64,000 bases of DNA from the NCBI RefSeq assembly GCF_001029435.1, contig NZ_LDOV01000040.1, positions 34,629 through 98,628 on the forward strand, read 5' to 3'. Of this stretch, positions 34,248-43,715 are shown in pieces. The DNA comes from Photobacterium aphoticum (GTDB lineage Bacteria; Pseudomonadota; Gammaproteobacteria; Enterobacterales; Vibrionaceae). The notes under the pieces were generated by a model that was not told the DNA's origin, made no database searches, and saw nothing but the letters and a program-made list of their open reading frames with translations. Numbering within the stretch: the stretch's first letter is position 1; each line of letters starts with the position of its first letter. The translations under genes were made by a program, and so were the position numbers.

Positions 34248-35477
34248 ATGGCACACTTTTCACTGGATAAAGACAAAATCAAGATCTTACTGCTTGAAGG
34301 CGTACACCCTTCAGCGATCGAAGTACTTCAACAAGCCGGTTACAGCAATATTGAATACCACAAAGGCTCGTTGTCCGGTGAGGAGCTGCAGTCCGCCATT
34401 GCAGACGCCCATTTTGTCGGGATCCGCTCCCGTACCCAACTGACGGAAGAGGTTTTCAGCGCGGCGAAAAAACTGATTGCCGTGGGCTGTTTCTGTATCG
34501 GTACCAACCAGGTCGATCTGAAAGCCGCCGCCAAACGCGGGATCCCGGTGTTTAACGCCCCGTTCTCCAACACCCGCAGTGTGGCGGAGTTGGTGCTGGG
34601 TCAGATCCTACTGCTGCTGCGCGGCATTCCAGAGAAAAACGCCAAAGCCCACCGTGGCGAGTGGTTCAAATCGGCCGATCAATCTTACGAAGCACGTGGT
34701 AAGCGTCTGGGTATCATCGGTTACGGCCACATCGGTACCCAGCTCGGTATTCTGGCTGAAAACCTCGGCATGAAAGTCTATTACTACGACATTGAAAATA
34801 AACTGTCATTAGGTAACGCCACTCAGGTCATGACCATGAGTGAGCTGCTGAATAAGTGTGATGTGATCAGCCTGCACGTACCGGAAACCCCGGATACACA
34901 AGACATGATGGGCGCTGAAGAGTTTGCCCGCATGAAACCGGGCTCTATCTTCATCAATGCCGCACGCGGTACCGTGGTCGATATCGATGCCCTGTGCAGC
35001 GCGTTGGAAAGCAACCACCTATCAGGGGCAGCGATTGACGTGTTCCCGGTGGAGCCTGAAACCAACAACGACCCGTTTGAAACCCCACTGATGAAATTCG
35101 ACAACGTGCTACTGACGCCACACATCGGCGGTTCAACCCAGGAAGCACAAGCGAACATTGGTGTGGAAGTGGCAGGTAAAATGGCGAAATACTCAGACAA
35201 CGGTTCAACCCTGTCTGCGGTTGGCTTCCCAGAAGTATCACTGCCTGAGCACCGTGATTGCTCGCGTCTGCTGCACATTCACGAGAACCGCCCGGGGATC
35301 CTGAACCAAATCACCACCATCTTTGCCCAAGACGGCATCAATATTGCCTCTCAGTACCTGCAAACCGGCCCTGAAATTGGCTATGTGGTGATTGATGTGG
35401 AAACCAACCGTTCAGAAGAAGCATTGAAGAAACTCAAAGCTATCGACGGTACGATTCGCGCCCGTATCCTGCACTAA
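34248..35477 (+). CDS. serA: D-3-phosphoglycerate dehydrogenase
   Basis: NAD-dependent oxidation of 3-phosphoglycerate to phosphohydroxypyruvate, first step of serine synthesis. The 409 residues are the E. coli-type size. The NAD fold has LGIIGYGHIGTQLGILAE (about 150-168), the substrate arginine is in FINAARGTVVD, and the catalytic histidine in TPHIGGSTQEAQ. A C-terminal ACT domain (about 335-409, HENRPGILNQI) gives allosteric inhibition by serine. AAGGATGGATATCA precedes the ATG. Confidence 0.99.
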   Translation: MAHFSLDKDKIKILLLEGVHPSAIEVLQQAGYSNIEYHKGSLSGEELQSAIADAHFVGIRSRTQLTEEVFSAAKKLIAVGCFCIGTNQVDLKAAAKRGIPVFNAPFSNTRSVAELVLGQILLLLRGIPEKNAKAHRGEWFKSADQSYEARGKRLGIIGYGHIGTQLGILAENLGMKVYYYDIENKLSLGNATQVMTMSELLNKCDVISLHVPETPDTQDMMGAEEFARMKPGSIFINAARGTVVDIDALCSALESNHLSGAAIDVFPVEPETNNDPFETPLMKFDNVLLTPHIGGSTQEAQANIGVEVAGKMAKYSDNGSTLSAVGFPEVSLPEHRDCSRLLHIHENRPGILNQITTIFAQDGINIASQYLQTGPEIGYVVIDVETNRSEEALKKLKAIDGTIRARILH

Positions 35478-35502
35478 GCAGAGCGAGGTTCGACAAAATA
35501 AT

Positions 35503-35537
35503 AAAAAACGGGATGCTACATAGCATCCCGTTTTTTT
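35503..35537. terminator. Terminator of serA (bidirectional)
   Basis: AAAAAACGGGATGCT and AGCATCCCGTTTTTT form a long stem around a 4-base loop between converging genes. Confidence 0.95.
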
Positions 35538-35587
35538 ATGTCTAGTATCGCTTTTCCTTTAGACGTGTCCCTCGTCCCTGCTCGCGC

Positions 35588-36286
35588 TTAGTCTTCCAGC
35601 TTGAACGTCACCGCGACCTGATCACGAATAATGATCTGCGCATCCTGGTACGTCATCGCCGCTTCATTCGGGCTGTCCATCGCCATACGCATCATGATTG
35701 GGCGTGGCTGGTTAGACTGATATGAAATCTGCCACACGCCATCCAGTTTCTCACCAAAGCCCTTCGCTAAGGATTCCGCTTTGCTGATCGCATCTTGGAT
35801 AGCCGCCTGACGCGCTTGCTCCTGGAAGGCTTTCTCGTCACGTACTTTCAGCTCAATCGCATTGATACGGTTGATGCCGTCACCCAGCGCATTGTCCAGA
35901 TACATATTCAGGTTATCCAGCTCGTTCACGGTCACCGTAATGGTACGGCTCGCACGGTAGCCTTTTAGCTGTGGCGCATTGTTTTTCGGGTAAGTGTACT
36001 GTGGCTGCAAACTGATGTTCGCACTTTGAATTTGGCTACGTTCCAATCCTTGCGCCAGCAAACGCTCCACAAACGCCGTCACCGCCTGATCAGCCGCTTG
36101 TTTTGCCGCTTGTGCCGTTGGCTTCACTTCTTCTACTGCTACCGAGAACACGGCCATATCTGGCTGTACCGTGATTTCACCGCTGCCGGTGGTTTCCAAA
36201 TGAGGTACGGAAATGTCCGCCGATGCCATACCGCTTGTGCCGAGTAAACCGAGTCCTAGCATGACTGCAACAAGGTGTTTTTTCAT
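35588..36286 (-). CDS. Periplasmic SIMPL-domain protein (YggE-like)
   Basis: DUF541/SIMPL family. From the ATG at 36286 (MKKHLVAVMLG, 232 residues) it has a clear signal peptide cut near residue 23 (GMASA-DI). A longer frame to 36424 adds 46 residues ahead of the signal peptide and is rejected. The SIMPL fold covers about 30-230, starting LETTGSGEITVQPDMAVF and ending with DAQIIIRDQVAVTFKLE. E. coli YggE is linked to oxidative stress tolerance; a firm molecular role is not known. It lies between serA and mscS, as yggE does in E. coli. Confidence 0.9.
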   Translation of the reverse strand: MKKHLVAVMLGLGLLGTSGMASADISVPHLETTGSGEITVQPDMAVFSVAVEEVKPTAQAAKQAADQAVTAFVERLLAQGLERSQIQSANISLQPQYTYPKNNAPQLKGYRASRTITVTVNELDNLNMYLDNALGDGINRINAIELKVRDEKAFQEQARQAAIQDAISKAESLAKGFGEKLDGVWQISYQSNQPRPIMMRMAMDSPNEAAMTYQDAQIIIRDQVAVTFKLED

Positions 36287-36390
36287 CGAAGTTATCCATT
36301 GTGATTGTGTGATATGTCCTTTCGACAACACGTTATCGCAAAAGATTCCCTGAATTCTACATTTTTTTGCACATTGTTTTATTGCAAGCA

Positions 36391-36420
36391 AAAAAAAGGA
36401 GCCACAAGGGCTCCTTTTTA
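36391..36420 (-). terminator. Terminator of mscS
   Basis: AAAAAGGAGCC and GGCTCCTTTTT around a 5-base loop, with a T run on the minus strand, 18 bases past the mscS stop. Confidence 0.9.
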
Positions 36421-36437
36421 TCACCTTAACGAAAGGA

Positions 36438-37343
36438 TCAACCTTCCAGTTTGTTTAGGTGAACATCCATTTGTGGGAATGGAATTTCAATACCTTCTTT
36501 GTCCAGCTCTTCTTTGATCGCTTGTAGCATATCAAAGTACACTGGCCAGTAATCTTCGGTGTTTACCCATGGGCGAACCACGAAGTTCACGGATGAATCC
36601 GCCAGCGCTACCACACCAACAGTCACTTCAATGTCGTGCAGTACACGAGGTTCAGCAGCCACAACGCGCTCTAGCACTTCTTTGGTCTTTTTCAGATCCG
36701 CTTTGTATGACACACCAATCACGTAGTCGATACGACGGGTTTTGTGACGTGAGTAGTTCGTGATTGGACCACCAATAACGGAAGAGTTTGGTACAACAAC
36801 CATTTTGTTGTCAGTGGTTTTCAGAATCGTTGAGAACACCTGAATCGCTTCAACCAGACCTGATACACCACCCACTTCCACGAAATCACCTGACTTGAAT
36901 GGACGGAATGCCACGATCAATACGCCCGCTGCAAAGTTAGACAGTGAACCTTGCAGTGCCAGACCGACTGCCAAACCGGCCGCACCGATCACAGCAACCA
37001 CAGACGCGGTCTGTACGCCAACACGGCCCAAAGCCGCAATCAGCACGATAACAAATAGCAGGTAACGAACCAGTGAGTGCAGGAACTCCACCACGGCTTC
37101 GTCCATCTCTTTCTTGCGCAGTACTTTCGCCACGCCGTTTGCAATGCCTTTGGTGATCAGGTTACCGACAAATAGGATCAGCAGGGCAGAAATGATATTC
37201 ACACCGTACTGGATCAAAAGGTCATGGTTGTCCGCAACCCAATTACCCGCGTGCAATACGCCATTGGTCAAATCGTTATCGGTAATGGTATCCACTACCT
37301 TATCAGTTACATCAGTTACTGTTGAAGCAACGCTCTCACTCAT
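36438..37343 (-). CDS. mscS: Small-conductance mechanosensitive channel MscS
   Basis: Inner-membrane channel that opens under membrane tension to save cells from hypo-osmotic shock. The ATG at 37343 gives 301 residues. Three transmembrane helices lie at about 40-65, 88-108 and 112-140; the pore helix contains the Gly/Ala pattern AVIGAAGLAVGLALQGSLSNFAAG in two halves. The cytoplasmic beta domain has RPFKSGDFVEVGGVSG and VVVPNSSVIGGPITNYS. It precedes a terminator and follows fbaA, the E. coli order. Confidence 0.97.
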   Translation of the reverse strand: MSESVASTVTDVTDKVVDTITDNDLTNGVLHAGNWVADNHDLLIQYGVNIISALLILFVGNLITKGIANGVAKVLRKKEMDEAVVEFLHSLVRYLLFVIVLIAALGRVGVQTASVVAVIGAAGLAVGLALQGSLSNFAAGVLIVAFRPFKSGDFVEVGGVSGLVEAIQVFSTILKTTDNKMVVVPNSSVIGGPITNYSRHKTRRIDYVIGVSYKADLKKTKEVLERVVAAEPRVLHDIEVTVGVVALADSSVNFVVRPWVNTEDYWPVYFDMLQAIKEELDKEGIEIPFPQMDVHLNKLEG

Positions 37344-37564
37344 ACTTATCTCATCCTGCTTGTGGTACTTGTCTGCCAAACTACATCGAGCGGCAGTGTC
37401 ATACGCGTCAATAAAAGAAGATTTTATTTATGCAATCATCACTATATCAGTGATCAGTGCGATTTGACCAAATGCAATGGCCATTTTATGCGCGGGATAA
37501 TACTCCCACTGCGCCCTATCACCAACAGAAAAGTGACAGAAATCACGCTTGCTGATTTTCAGGC

Positions 37565-37593
37565 AAAAAAAAGCCCGCAGTAGCGGGCCTTTC
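37565..37593 (-). terminator. Terminator of fbaA
   Basis: GGCCCGC and GCGGGCT pair on the minus strand, with a long T run, 25 bases past the fbaA stop. Confidence 0.9.
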
Positions 37594-37617
37594 TCATTTT
37601 CCGTTAAGAACGAAAAA

Positions 37618-38694
37618 TTATAGTACGTCGATCGCGTTAAGGTCAGCGAATGCTTTCTCAAGACGAGCAACCATTGAAGACTGACCAGCACGTAGCCATA
37701 CGCGTGGATCGTAGTACTTCTTGTTAGGCGCAGCTTCGCCAGTTGGGTTACCGATCTGACCCTGTAGGAAGTCGTGGTTTTCAGCTTCGTAAGTACGGAT
37801 ACCGTCCCAAGTTGCCCACTGAGTATCAGTATCGATGTTCATTTTGATAACACCGTAAGAGATAGACTCTTTGATTTCTGCTTCAGTTGAACCAGAACCA
37901 CCGTGGAATACGAAGTTTAGAGCGTTAGGTGCGATACCGAACTTCTCTGCACAGTAAGCTTGAGAATCACGTAGGATAGTTGGAGTCAGTACAACGTTAC
38001 CTGCTTGGTAAACACCGTGTACGTTACCGAAAGAAGCAGCGATAGTGAAACGGTGGCTGATTGGGCTTAGTTTCTCGTAAGCGTATGCCACGTCTTCTGG
38101 AGAAGTGTATAGCTCAGAAGAGTCCATATCAGAGTTATCAACGCCGTCTTCTTCACCACCAGTACAACCTAGTTCGAATTCTAGCGTCATACCCATCTTT
38201 TCCATGCGCTCTAGGTACTTAGCACAGATTTCGATGTTTTCTTCTAGCGACTCTTCAGACAGGTCGATCATGTGAGAAGAGAATAGAGGCTTACCAGTTG
38301 CTGCGAAGTGTGCTTCACCCGCGTCTAGTAGACCGTCGATCCATGGTAGTAGTTTCTTAGCAGCGTGGTCAGTGTGTAGGATTACTGGCACACCGTAAGC
38401 TTCAGCAACAGCGTGTACGTATTTAGCACCCGCTACAGCACCAAGAATTTGTGCTTCTTGACCTTCAAGTTTCAGACCTTTACCGCCGAAGAACGCAGCA
38501 CCGCCGTTAGAGAACTGAACAACAACTGGCGCTTTCACTTTAGCAGCAGCTTCAAGTACACCGTTGATTGAGTCAGTGTTAACAACGTTAACTGCTGGAA
38601 GTGCGAAGTTGTTTTCTTTAGCTACTTCAAATACTTTCTGTACGTCGTCGCCAGAAATAACACCAGGTTTTACAAAATCGAAGATCTTAGACAT
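37618..38694 (-). CDS. fbaA: Class II fructose-bisphosphate aldolase
   Basis: Zinc-dependent cleavage of fructose 1,6-bisphosphate into two triose phosphates. The 358 residues match E. coli FbaA. Zinc ligands are visible in ILHTDHAAKKLLPW (about 105-118) and the conserved acidic stretch LEFELGCTGGEEDGVDN (about 172-188); FVFHGGSGSTEAEI and KMNIDTDTQWATWDG form the substrate site. It lies 138 bases downstream of pgk with its own probable promoter and a PurR-like palindrome in the gap. Confidence 0.99.
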   Translation of the reverse strand: MSKIFDFVKPGVISGDDVQKVFEVAKENNFALPAVNVVNTDSINGVLEAAAKVKAPVVVQFSNGGAAFFGGKGLKLEGQEAQILGAVAGAKYVHAVAEAYGVPVILHTDHAAKKLLPWIDGLLDAGEAHFAATGKPLFSSHMIDLSEESLEENIEICAKYLERMEKMGMTLEFELGCTGGEEDGVDNSDMDSSELYTSPEDVAYAYEKLSPISHRFTIAASFGNVHGVYQAGNVVLTPTILRDSQAYCAEKFGIAPNALNFVFHGGSGSTEAEIKESISYGVIKMNIDTDTQWATWDGIRTYEAENHDFLQGQIGNPTGEAAPNKKYYDPRVWLRAGQSSMVARLEKAFADLNAIDVL

Positions 38695-38739
38695 AACAAT
38701 AGTCCTATTTGCCTTGTTGTCTGTATGAATTTAAATCTT

Positions 38740-38755
38740 TTGCAAACGTTTGCGA
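38740..38755 (-). promoter_or_regulatory. PurR/LacI-family-like operator upstream of fbaA
   Basis: GCAAACGTTTGC (38742-38753) is a perfect 12-base palindrome with the PurR core. The outer bases of the 16-mer do not fit PurR. It lies just after TAGAAT, a likely -10 element on the minus strand, so a bound repressor would block the fbaA start. Confidence 0.5.
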
Positions 38756-38832
38756 TGGGTCAGTATTCTATTAAAAGTTGACCCAATTCACAAACGTTAA
38801 AGTGCGGAAGCACCCGCTTCCGCCCTCAATCA

Positions 38833-39996
38833 TTATGCTTTTGCACGCTCTTCAAGCATTGCAACTGCTGGTAGTACTTTACCTTCTACGAACTCAAGGA
38901 ATGCACCGCCGCCAGTAGAGATGTAAGAAACGTCAGCTTTGATACCGAACTTGTCGATAGCTGCTAGCGTGTCACCACCACCTGCTACAGAGAAACCTGC
39001 AGACTGAGCGATTGCTTCAGAGATACCTTTTGTACCCGCTTCGAAGTTCTTGAACTCGAATACGCCTACAGGGCCGTTCCATAGGATAGTTTTAGCGTTG
39101 CCGATGATTTCAGCAAGTGCTGCAGTTGAATCTGGACCTAGGTCGAAGATCATGTCGTCATCTTGCACTTCAGAAACGTGCTTGATTTCCGCTTCAGCGT
39201 TTTCGTCGAATGCTTTTGCACACGCAACGTCAGTAGCAACTGGAATTGCACACTCTTTCATTAGCTTCTGCGCAGTTTCAATTAGGTCAGCTTCGTATAG
39301 AGACTTACCTACATTGTGGCCTTCAGCCGCGATGAATGTGTTCGCGATACCACCACCAACAACTAGCTGGTCAGCGATTTTAGACAGTGACTCAAGCACA
39401 GTCAGCTTAGTCGATACTTTTGAACCACCAACGATAGCAACCAGTGGACGCTCTGGGTTGCTCATTGCTTTACCTAGTGCGTCTAGTTCAGCCGCTAGTA
39501 GAGGACCTGCACACGCAACGTCTGCGAACATACCAACGCCGTGAGTTGACGCTTGTGCACGGTGAGCTGTACCGAATGCATCCATTACGAATACGTCACA
39601 CAGTGCAGCGTATTTCTTAGATAGCTCTTCTTCGTTCTTCTTCTCGCCTTTGTTGAAGCGAACGTTTTCAAGAACAACAAGCTCACCTGCGTTTAGCTCT
39701 AGGCCATCTAGGTAATCTTTCGCTAGTTTAACTTCGCAGTCTAGTGCGTCGTTTAGGTAGTTAACGACAGGCTGTAGAGAGAACTCTTCTGCGTACTCGC
39801 CTTCAGTTGGACGGCCTAGGTGAGAAGTCACCATTACTTTCGCGCCAGCTTCTAGGCAAAGCTTGATAGTTGGAAGAGATGCGATGATACGTGCATCAGA
39901 AGTTACTTTACCGTCTTTTACTGGCACGTTTAGGTCAGCACGGATGAATACACGTTTACCTGCTAGATCCAGGTCAGTCATCTTGATTACAGACAT
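38833..39996 (-). CDS. pgk: Phosphoglycerate kinase
   Basis: Transfers phosphate from 1,3-bisphosphoglycerate to ADP. The ATG at 39996 (MSVIKMTDLDL), preceded by GAGAGGAC, gives 387 residues; a frame six residues longer exists. The N-terminal signature KRVFIRADLNVPVKDGKV, the substrate loop VMVTSHLGRPTEGEY, IVGGSKVSTKLTVL and the C-terminal nucleotide motif SVAGGGDTLAAIDKFG with STGGGAFLEFVEG are all present. Placed between epd and fbaA as in E. coli. Confidence 0.99.
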   Translation of the reverse strand: MSVIKMTDLDLAGKRVFIRADLNVPVKDGKVTSDARIIASLPTIKLCLEAGAKVMVTSHLGRPTEGEYAEEFSLQPVVNYLNDALDCEVKLAKDYLDGLELNAGELVVLENVRFNKGEKKNEEELSKKYAALCDVFVMDAFGTAHRAQASTHGVGMFADVACAGPLLAAELDALGKAMSNPERPLVAIVGGSKVSTKLTVLESLSKIADQLVVGGGIANTFIAAEGHNVGKSLYEADLIETAQKLMKECAIPVATDVACAKAFDENAEAEIKHVSEVQDDDMIFDLGPDSTAALAEIIGNAKTILWNGPVGVFEFKNFEAGTKGISEAIAQSAGFSVAGGGDTLAAIDKFGIKADVSYISTGGGAFLEFVEGKVLPAVAMLEERAKA

Positions 39997-40082
39997 GGTT
40001 TGTCCTCTCAACATTAATTAAATTAAAAATCAAAGTTTTGCCAGCTCAGTCTGGGACTCAGCCTTACGAATTCTGTCTTGCT

Positions 40083-41129
40083 TTATGCGCTTGCCACCGG
40101 TTGGGTGGTCGCATGCATCGCTAACGCGGTATCAAGCATCCGGTTAGCAAATCCCCATTCGTTATCACACCATACCAGCAGTTTAATCAAGTGCTGGTTA
40201 CTCACGCGAGTTTGGGTGCCGTCAACAATCGCACTATGGGGATCGTGATTGAAGTCGGTCGACACCAGGGGTGCTTCGGTGTAATCCACTATGCCATCTA
40301 ATGTACAACGAGACGCCTCGGCCAGTGATTGATTTACGTCATTAACTTTCACATTTGTTTTTATTGTGACACTTAAATCCATCGCTGTAACATTTATTGT
40401 CGGAACACGCACAGAGATCGCTTCAAATTTGTCAGAAAGTTTCGGAAAAATACGCCCGATGCCCAAGTGAAGTTTCGTGTCCACTGGGATGATTGACTGA
40501 CTGGCTGCGCGGGTACGACGAAGATCGGAATGGTAGGCATCAATCACCTGCTGGTCATTCATGGCAGAATGGATCGTGGTAATGGTGCCGGATTCAATCC
40601 CGAACTTGTCATCCAAGACCTGGATGATTGGGACGATGCAGTTGGTAGTACAAGAACCGTTAGACACAATGCGGTCTTCAGGTTTGAGTGACGTGTGATT
40701 CACACCGTAGATGATGGTGTTATCAATATCATTAGCAGCAGGATGGGAGAACAACACTTTTTTAGCGCCCGCGTTGAGATGGGCTTCGCCGTCGGCGCGG
40801 GAACCGTACACTCCGGTACAGTCGAGCACGATGTCGATATCGAGATCTTGCCAAGGGAGGAGATGCACGTCGCGTTGATGCAAGATGCGAATACTGTCAC
40901 GCTCACCGTTTTGATGGGCAATAAACAGGTGCTCCTGGTCATGACTGACAGGCTTGCAAAATCGGCCATGGCTTGTGTCATATTGCAGAAGGTGAGCCAT
41001 AGCTTCAGGCTCAGCCAACTCATTGACTGCCACGACCTTGATCTGTTCAGACTTTCCGCTTTCGTACAGCGCTCTCAGCACGCTGCGTCCGATGCGGCCA
41101 AATCCATTAATTGCGACGTTTAGTGTCAT
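40083..41129 (-). CDS. epd: D-erythrose-4-phosphate dehydrogenase
   Basis: NAD-dependent oxidation of erythrose 4-phosphate to 4-phosphoerythronate, toward vitamin B6 (the same pathway as pdxJ in this window). The 348 residues are GAPDH-like: VAINGFGRIGRSVLRAL for NAD binding and the catalytic cysteine in SNGSCTTNCIVPI. Family-specific features against GapA are the QVIDAYHSDLRRTRAASQSI stretch and the gene order epd-pgk-fbaA. Next to tktA, whose product makes erythrose 4-phosphate. Confidence 0.96.
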   Translation of the reverse strand: MTLNVAINGFGRIGRSVLRALYESGKSEQIKVVAVNELAEPEAMAHLLQYDTSHGRFCKPVSHDQEHLFIAHQNGERDSIRILHQRDVHLLPWQDLDIDIVLDCTGVYGSRADGEAHLNAGAKKVLFSHPAANDIDNTIIYGVNHTSLKPEDRIVSNGSCTTNCIVPIIQVLDDKFGIESGTITTIHSAMNDQQVIDAYHSDLRRTRAASQSIIPVDTKLHLGIGRIFPKLSDKFEAISVRVPTINVTAMDLSVTIKTNVKVNDVNQSLAEASRCTLDGIVDYTEAPLVSTDFNHDPHSAIVDGTQTRVSNQHLIKLLVWCDNEWGFANRMLDTALAMHATTQPVASA

Positions 41130-41312
41130 ATCCGTGCTACAAAATTAATAAGCCGGACTAGTGTATACCAAGCGATTCACAGAATCACCATAATTGTGAG
41201 CAGAGTCACTCACACCAAAACCCACATTTAAAATCAATATCTTAATTTTAATTTGTCGTTTTTTTATGCCCTGTGGTGCGTAAAAACCGCCGTGACCAAG
41301 ATCTCATTTCCC

Positions 41313-41346
41313 ATAAAAAAAGCCCCCAAATTGGGGGCTTTTTTCG
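41313..41346 (-). terminator. Terminator of tktA
   Basis: AAGCCCCCAA and TTGGGGGCTT with flanking A and T runs, between tktA and epd. Confidence 0.95.
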
Positions 41347-41424
41347 CTTTACAAAATAAATCAATGTGCAGGAACGCATACCCTACAGGCTAGCATTCAT
41401 ACCGTCTGATTCATTCTTAAACCA

Positions 41425-43422
41425 TTACGCCAATAGTGCGTTTGCGGTTTCAACCACGTTGTCGACGGTGAAGCCGAACATTTCAAACAGCTGCTCAGCC
41501 GGTGCAGATTCACCGAACGTGTGCATGCCGATGATGCGACCGTCAAAGCCAACGTACTTGTACCAGAAGTCCGCGATGCCCGCTTCGATAGCGATACGTG
41601 CCGTCACATCTGATGGCAGTACCGCTTCACGGTAAGCGGCGTCTTGCTTGTCGAACGCGTCAGTCGATGGCATAGATACCACGCGTACTGCTTTGCCTGC
41701 TTCTGTTAGCTGCTCTGCGGCTTTCACTGCTAGCTCAACTTCAGAACCGGTCGCGATCAAGATAAGCTCAGGCTTGCCTGCGCAATCTTTCAGGATGTAA
41801 CCGCCTTTTGCGATGTCAGCCACTTGCTGTGCATCACGTGGCTGCTGAGCCAGGTTCTGACGCGAGAAGATCAGCGCAGATGGGCCGTCTTTACGCTCAA
41901 TCGCCAGTTTCCAAGCCACTGCAGATTCCACCTGGTCACATGGACGCCATGTGCTCATGTTTGGTGTCAGACGTAGAGACGCGATTTGCTCAACAGGCTG
42001 GTGCGTCGGGCCATCTTCACCCAGACCGATAGAATCGTGCGTGTACACCTGAATGTTCTGCACTTTCATCAGGGCAGCCATACGCATTGCGTTACGCGCG
42101 TATTCCATGAACATCAGGAAGGTTGCACCGTAAGGCACGAAGCCACCGTGTAGTGCGATACCGTTCATGATCGCTGTCATGCCGAATTCACGTACACCGT
42201 AGTGGATGTAGTTACCTGAGAAATCATCAGCAGTCAGAGACTTCGAGCCAGACCACATGGTCAGGTTAGAAGGCGCAAGGTCAGCCGAGCCGCCCATGAA
42301 TTCTGGCAGCATCGCACCGAATGCTTCTAGTGCGTTTTGTGACGCTTTACGAGAAGCGATGTTCGCTGGGTTCGCTTGCAGATCAGCAATGATTTGGCTC
42401 GCTTTTTCTTCCCACTCAGCAGGCAAATCGCCGTTTAGACGACGCTTAAGCTCAGCTGCTTCTGCAGGGAATGCCGCTGCATATGCATCAAACTTGGTGT
42501 TCCATGCCGCTTCTTTATCTGCGCCCGCTGCTTTTGCATCCCACTGTGCGTAGATATCAGCAGGGATTTCAAATGGACCGTGTTCCCAACCCAGGAATTC
42601 ACGGGCTGCAGCAATTTCTTCTGCACCCAGTGGGGCACCGTGACAGTCGTGAGAACCGGCTTTGTTTGGAGAACCGAAACCAATGATGGTCTTGGTACAG
42701 ATCAGGGTTGGACGAGACGTTTCCGCTTTCGCCGCTTCAATCGCTGCGTTGATTGCGTCAGCATCGTGACCGTCAACCGCAGGGATCACGTGCCAGCCGT
42801 ACGCTTCAAAACGTTTTGGTGTATCGTCAGAGAACCAGCCTTCTACGTGACCGTCGATAGAAATACCGTTGTCATCCCAGAATGCGATCAGCTTGCCCAG
42901 ACCCAGCGTACCCGCCAGTGAACACGCTTCGTGAGAAATACCTTCCATCAGACAGCCGTCGCCCATGAACACGTAAGTGTTGTGGTCGATGATGTCGTGG
43001 CCTTCACGGTTAAACTGTGCAGCCAGAGCTTTTTCAGCCATCGCCATACCCACCGCATTGGTGATGCCTTGGCCTAGTGGACCTGTTGTGGTTTCAACAC
43101 CCGGTGCGTAACCGTATTCAGGGTGACCCGGTGTTTTAGAATGCAATTGACGGAAGTTTTTCAGATCGTCAATAGACAGCTCGTAGCCTGTCAGGTGAAG
43201 CAGAGAGTAAATCAGCATTGAACCGTGGCCGTTTGACAGTACAAAACGGTCGCGATCAGCCCACTGTGGGTTTTGTGGGTTGTGGTTCATGTGGCCACGC
43301 CACAATACTTCGGCGATGTCCGCCATGCCCATTGGGGCGCCTGGGTGGCCAGAGTTAGCTTGTTGGACACCGTCCATGCTTAGGGCGCGAATGGCATTAG
43401 CGAGTACTTTACGAGAAGACAT
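41425..43422 (-). CDS. tktA: Transketolase
   Basis: Thiamine-diphosphate enzyme that moves two-carbon units between pentose and hexose phosphates. The 665 residues are full length. TPP-binding motif GDGCLMEGISHEA (about 155-167), N-terminal QQANSGHPGAPMGMADIAEVLW, pyrimidine-domain elements VREFGMTAIMNG and the catalytic histidine region FLMFMEYARNAMRMAALMK are visible. Two PurR-like boxes lie in its upstream region shared with metK. Confidence 0.99.
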   Translation of the reverse strand: MSSRKVLANAIRALSMDGVQQANSGHPGAPMGMADIAEVLWRGHMNHNPQNPQWADRDRFVLSNGHGSMLIYSLLHLTGYELSIDDLKNFRQLHSKTPGHPEYGYAPGVETTTGPLGQGITNAVGMAMAEKALAAQFNREGHDIIDHNTYVFMGDGCLMEGISHEACSLAGTLGLGKLIAFWDDNGISIDGHVEGWFSDDTPKRFEAYGWHVIPAVDGHDADAINAAIEAAKAETSRPTLICTKTIIGFGSPNKAGSHDCHGAPLGAEEIAAAREFLGWEHGPFEIPADIYAQWDAKAAGADKEAAWNTKFDAYAAAFPAEAAELKRRLNGDLPAEWEEKASQIIADLQANPANIASRKASQNALEAFGAMLPEFMGGSADLAPSNLTMWSGSKSLTADDFSGNYIHYGVREFGMTAIMNGIALHGGFVPYGATFLMFMEYARNAMRMAALMKVQNIQVYTHDSIGLGEDGPTHQPVEQIASLRLTPNMSTWRPCDQVESAVAWKLAIERKDGPSALIFSRQNLAQQPRDAQQVADIAKGGYILKDCAGKPELILIATGSEVELAVKAAEQLTEAGKAVRVVSMPSTDAFDKQDAAYREAVLPSDVTARIAIEAGIADFWYKYVGFDGRIIGMHTFGESAPAEQLFEMFGFTVDNVVETANALLA

Positions 43423-43530
43423 GTCTGCTCCAGATATTCCTAGTCTGTTAGATTGGGTTTTTCTCGGTCTTCAATGACCCAGAAAACCTGAGTTCGGCGG
43501 GCGGGTATTGTCGCAAAGAGATCCCCCTAT

Positions 43531-43546
43531 CTGCAAACGATTTCCT
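43531..43546 (+). promoter_or_regulatory. PurR-like box, proximal to tktA
   Basis: CTGCAAACGATTTCCT fits AnGCAAnCGnTTnCnT except at the first base; about 109 bases upstream of the tktA start codon. Confidence 0.5.
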
Positions 43547-43627
43547 TCCTAAAAACATCAGAAAATAAGCGTTATATCAATGCACTGTTGCGTAACTTCC
43601 GTCAGCGACTGTAATAAAAGCCTTACA

Positions 43628-43643
43628 AAGTAATCGTTTGCCT
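43628..43643 (+). promoter_or_regulatory. PurR-like box, distal to tktA
   Basis: AAGTAATCGTTTGCCT fits the PurR consensus except at position 4. It lies 97 bases from the proximal box, center to center. Confidence 0.4.
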
Positions 43644-43687
43644 CAATTCTTTCCCTGTCACACGCAATACCCACATCCATCGTAGTG

Positions 43688-43715
43688 TTGATTTTATACC
43701 ACGAACGCGTATTAT
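43688..43715 (+). promoter_or_regulatory. Sigma-70 promoter of metK
   Basis: TTGATT (43688-43693), 16-base spacer, TATTAT (43710-43715). The MetJ boxes begin at the next base and would cover the start of transcription. Confidence 0.7.
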
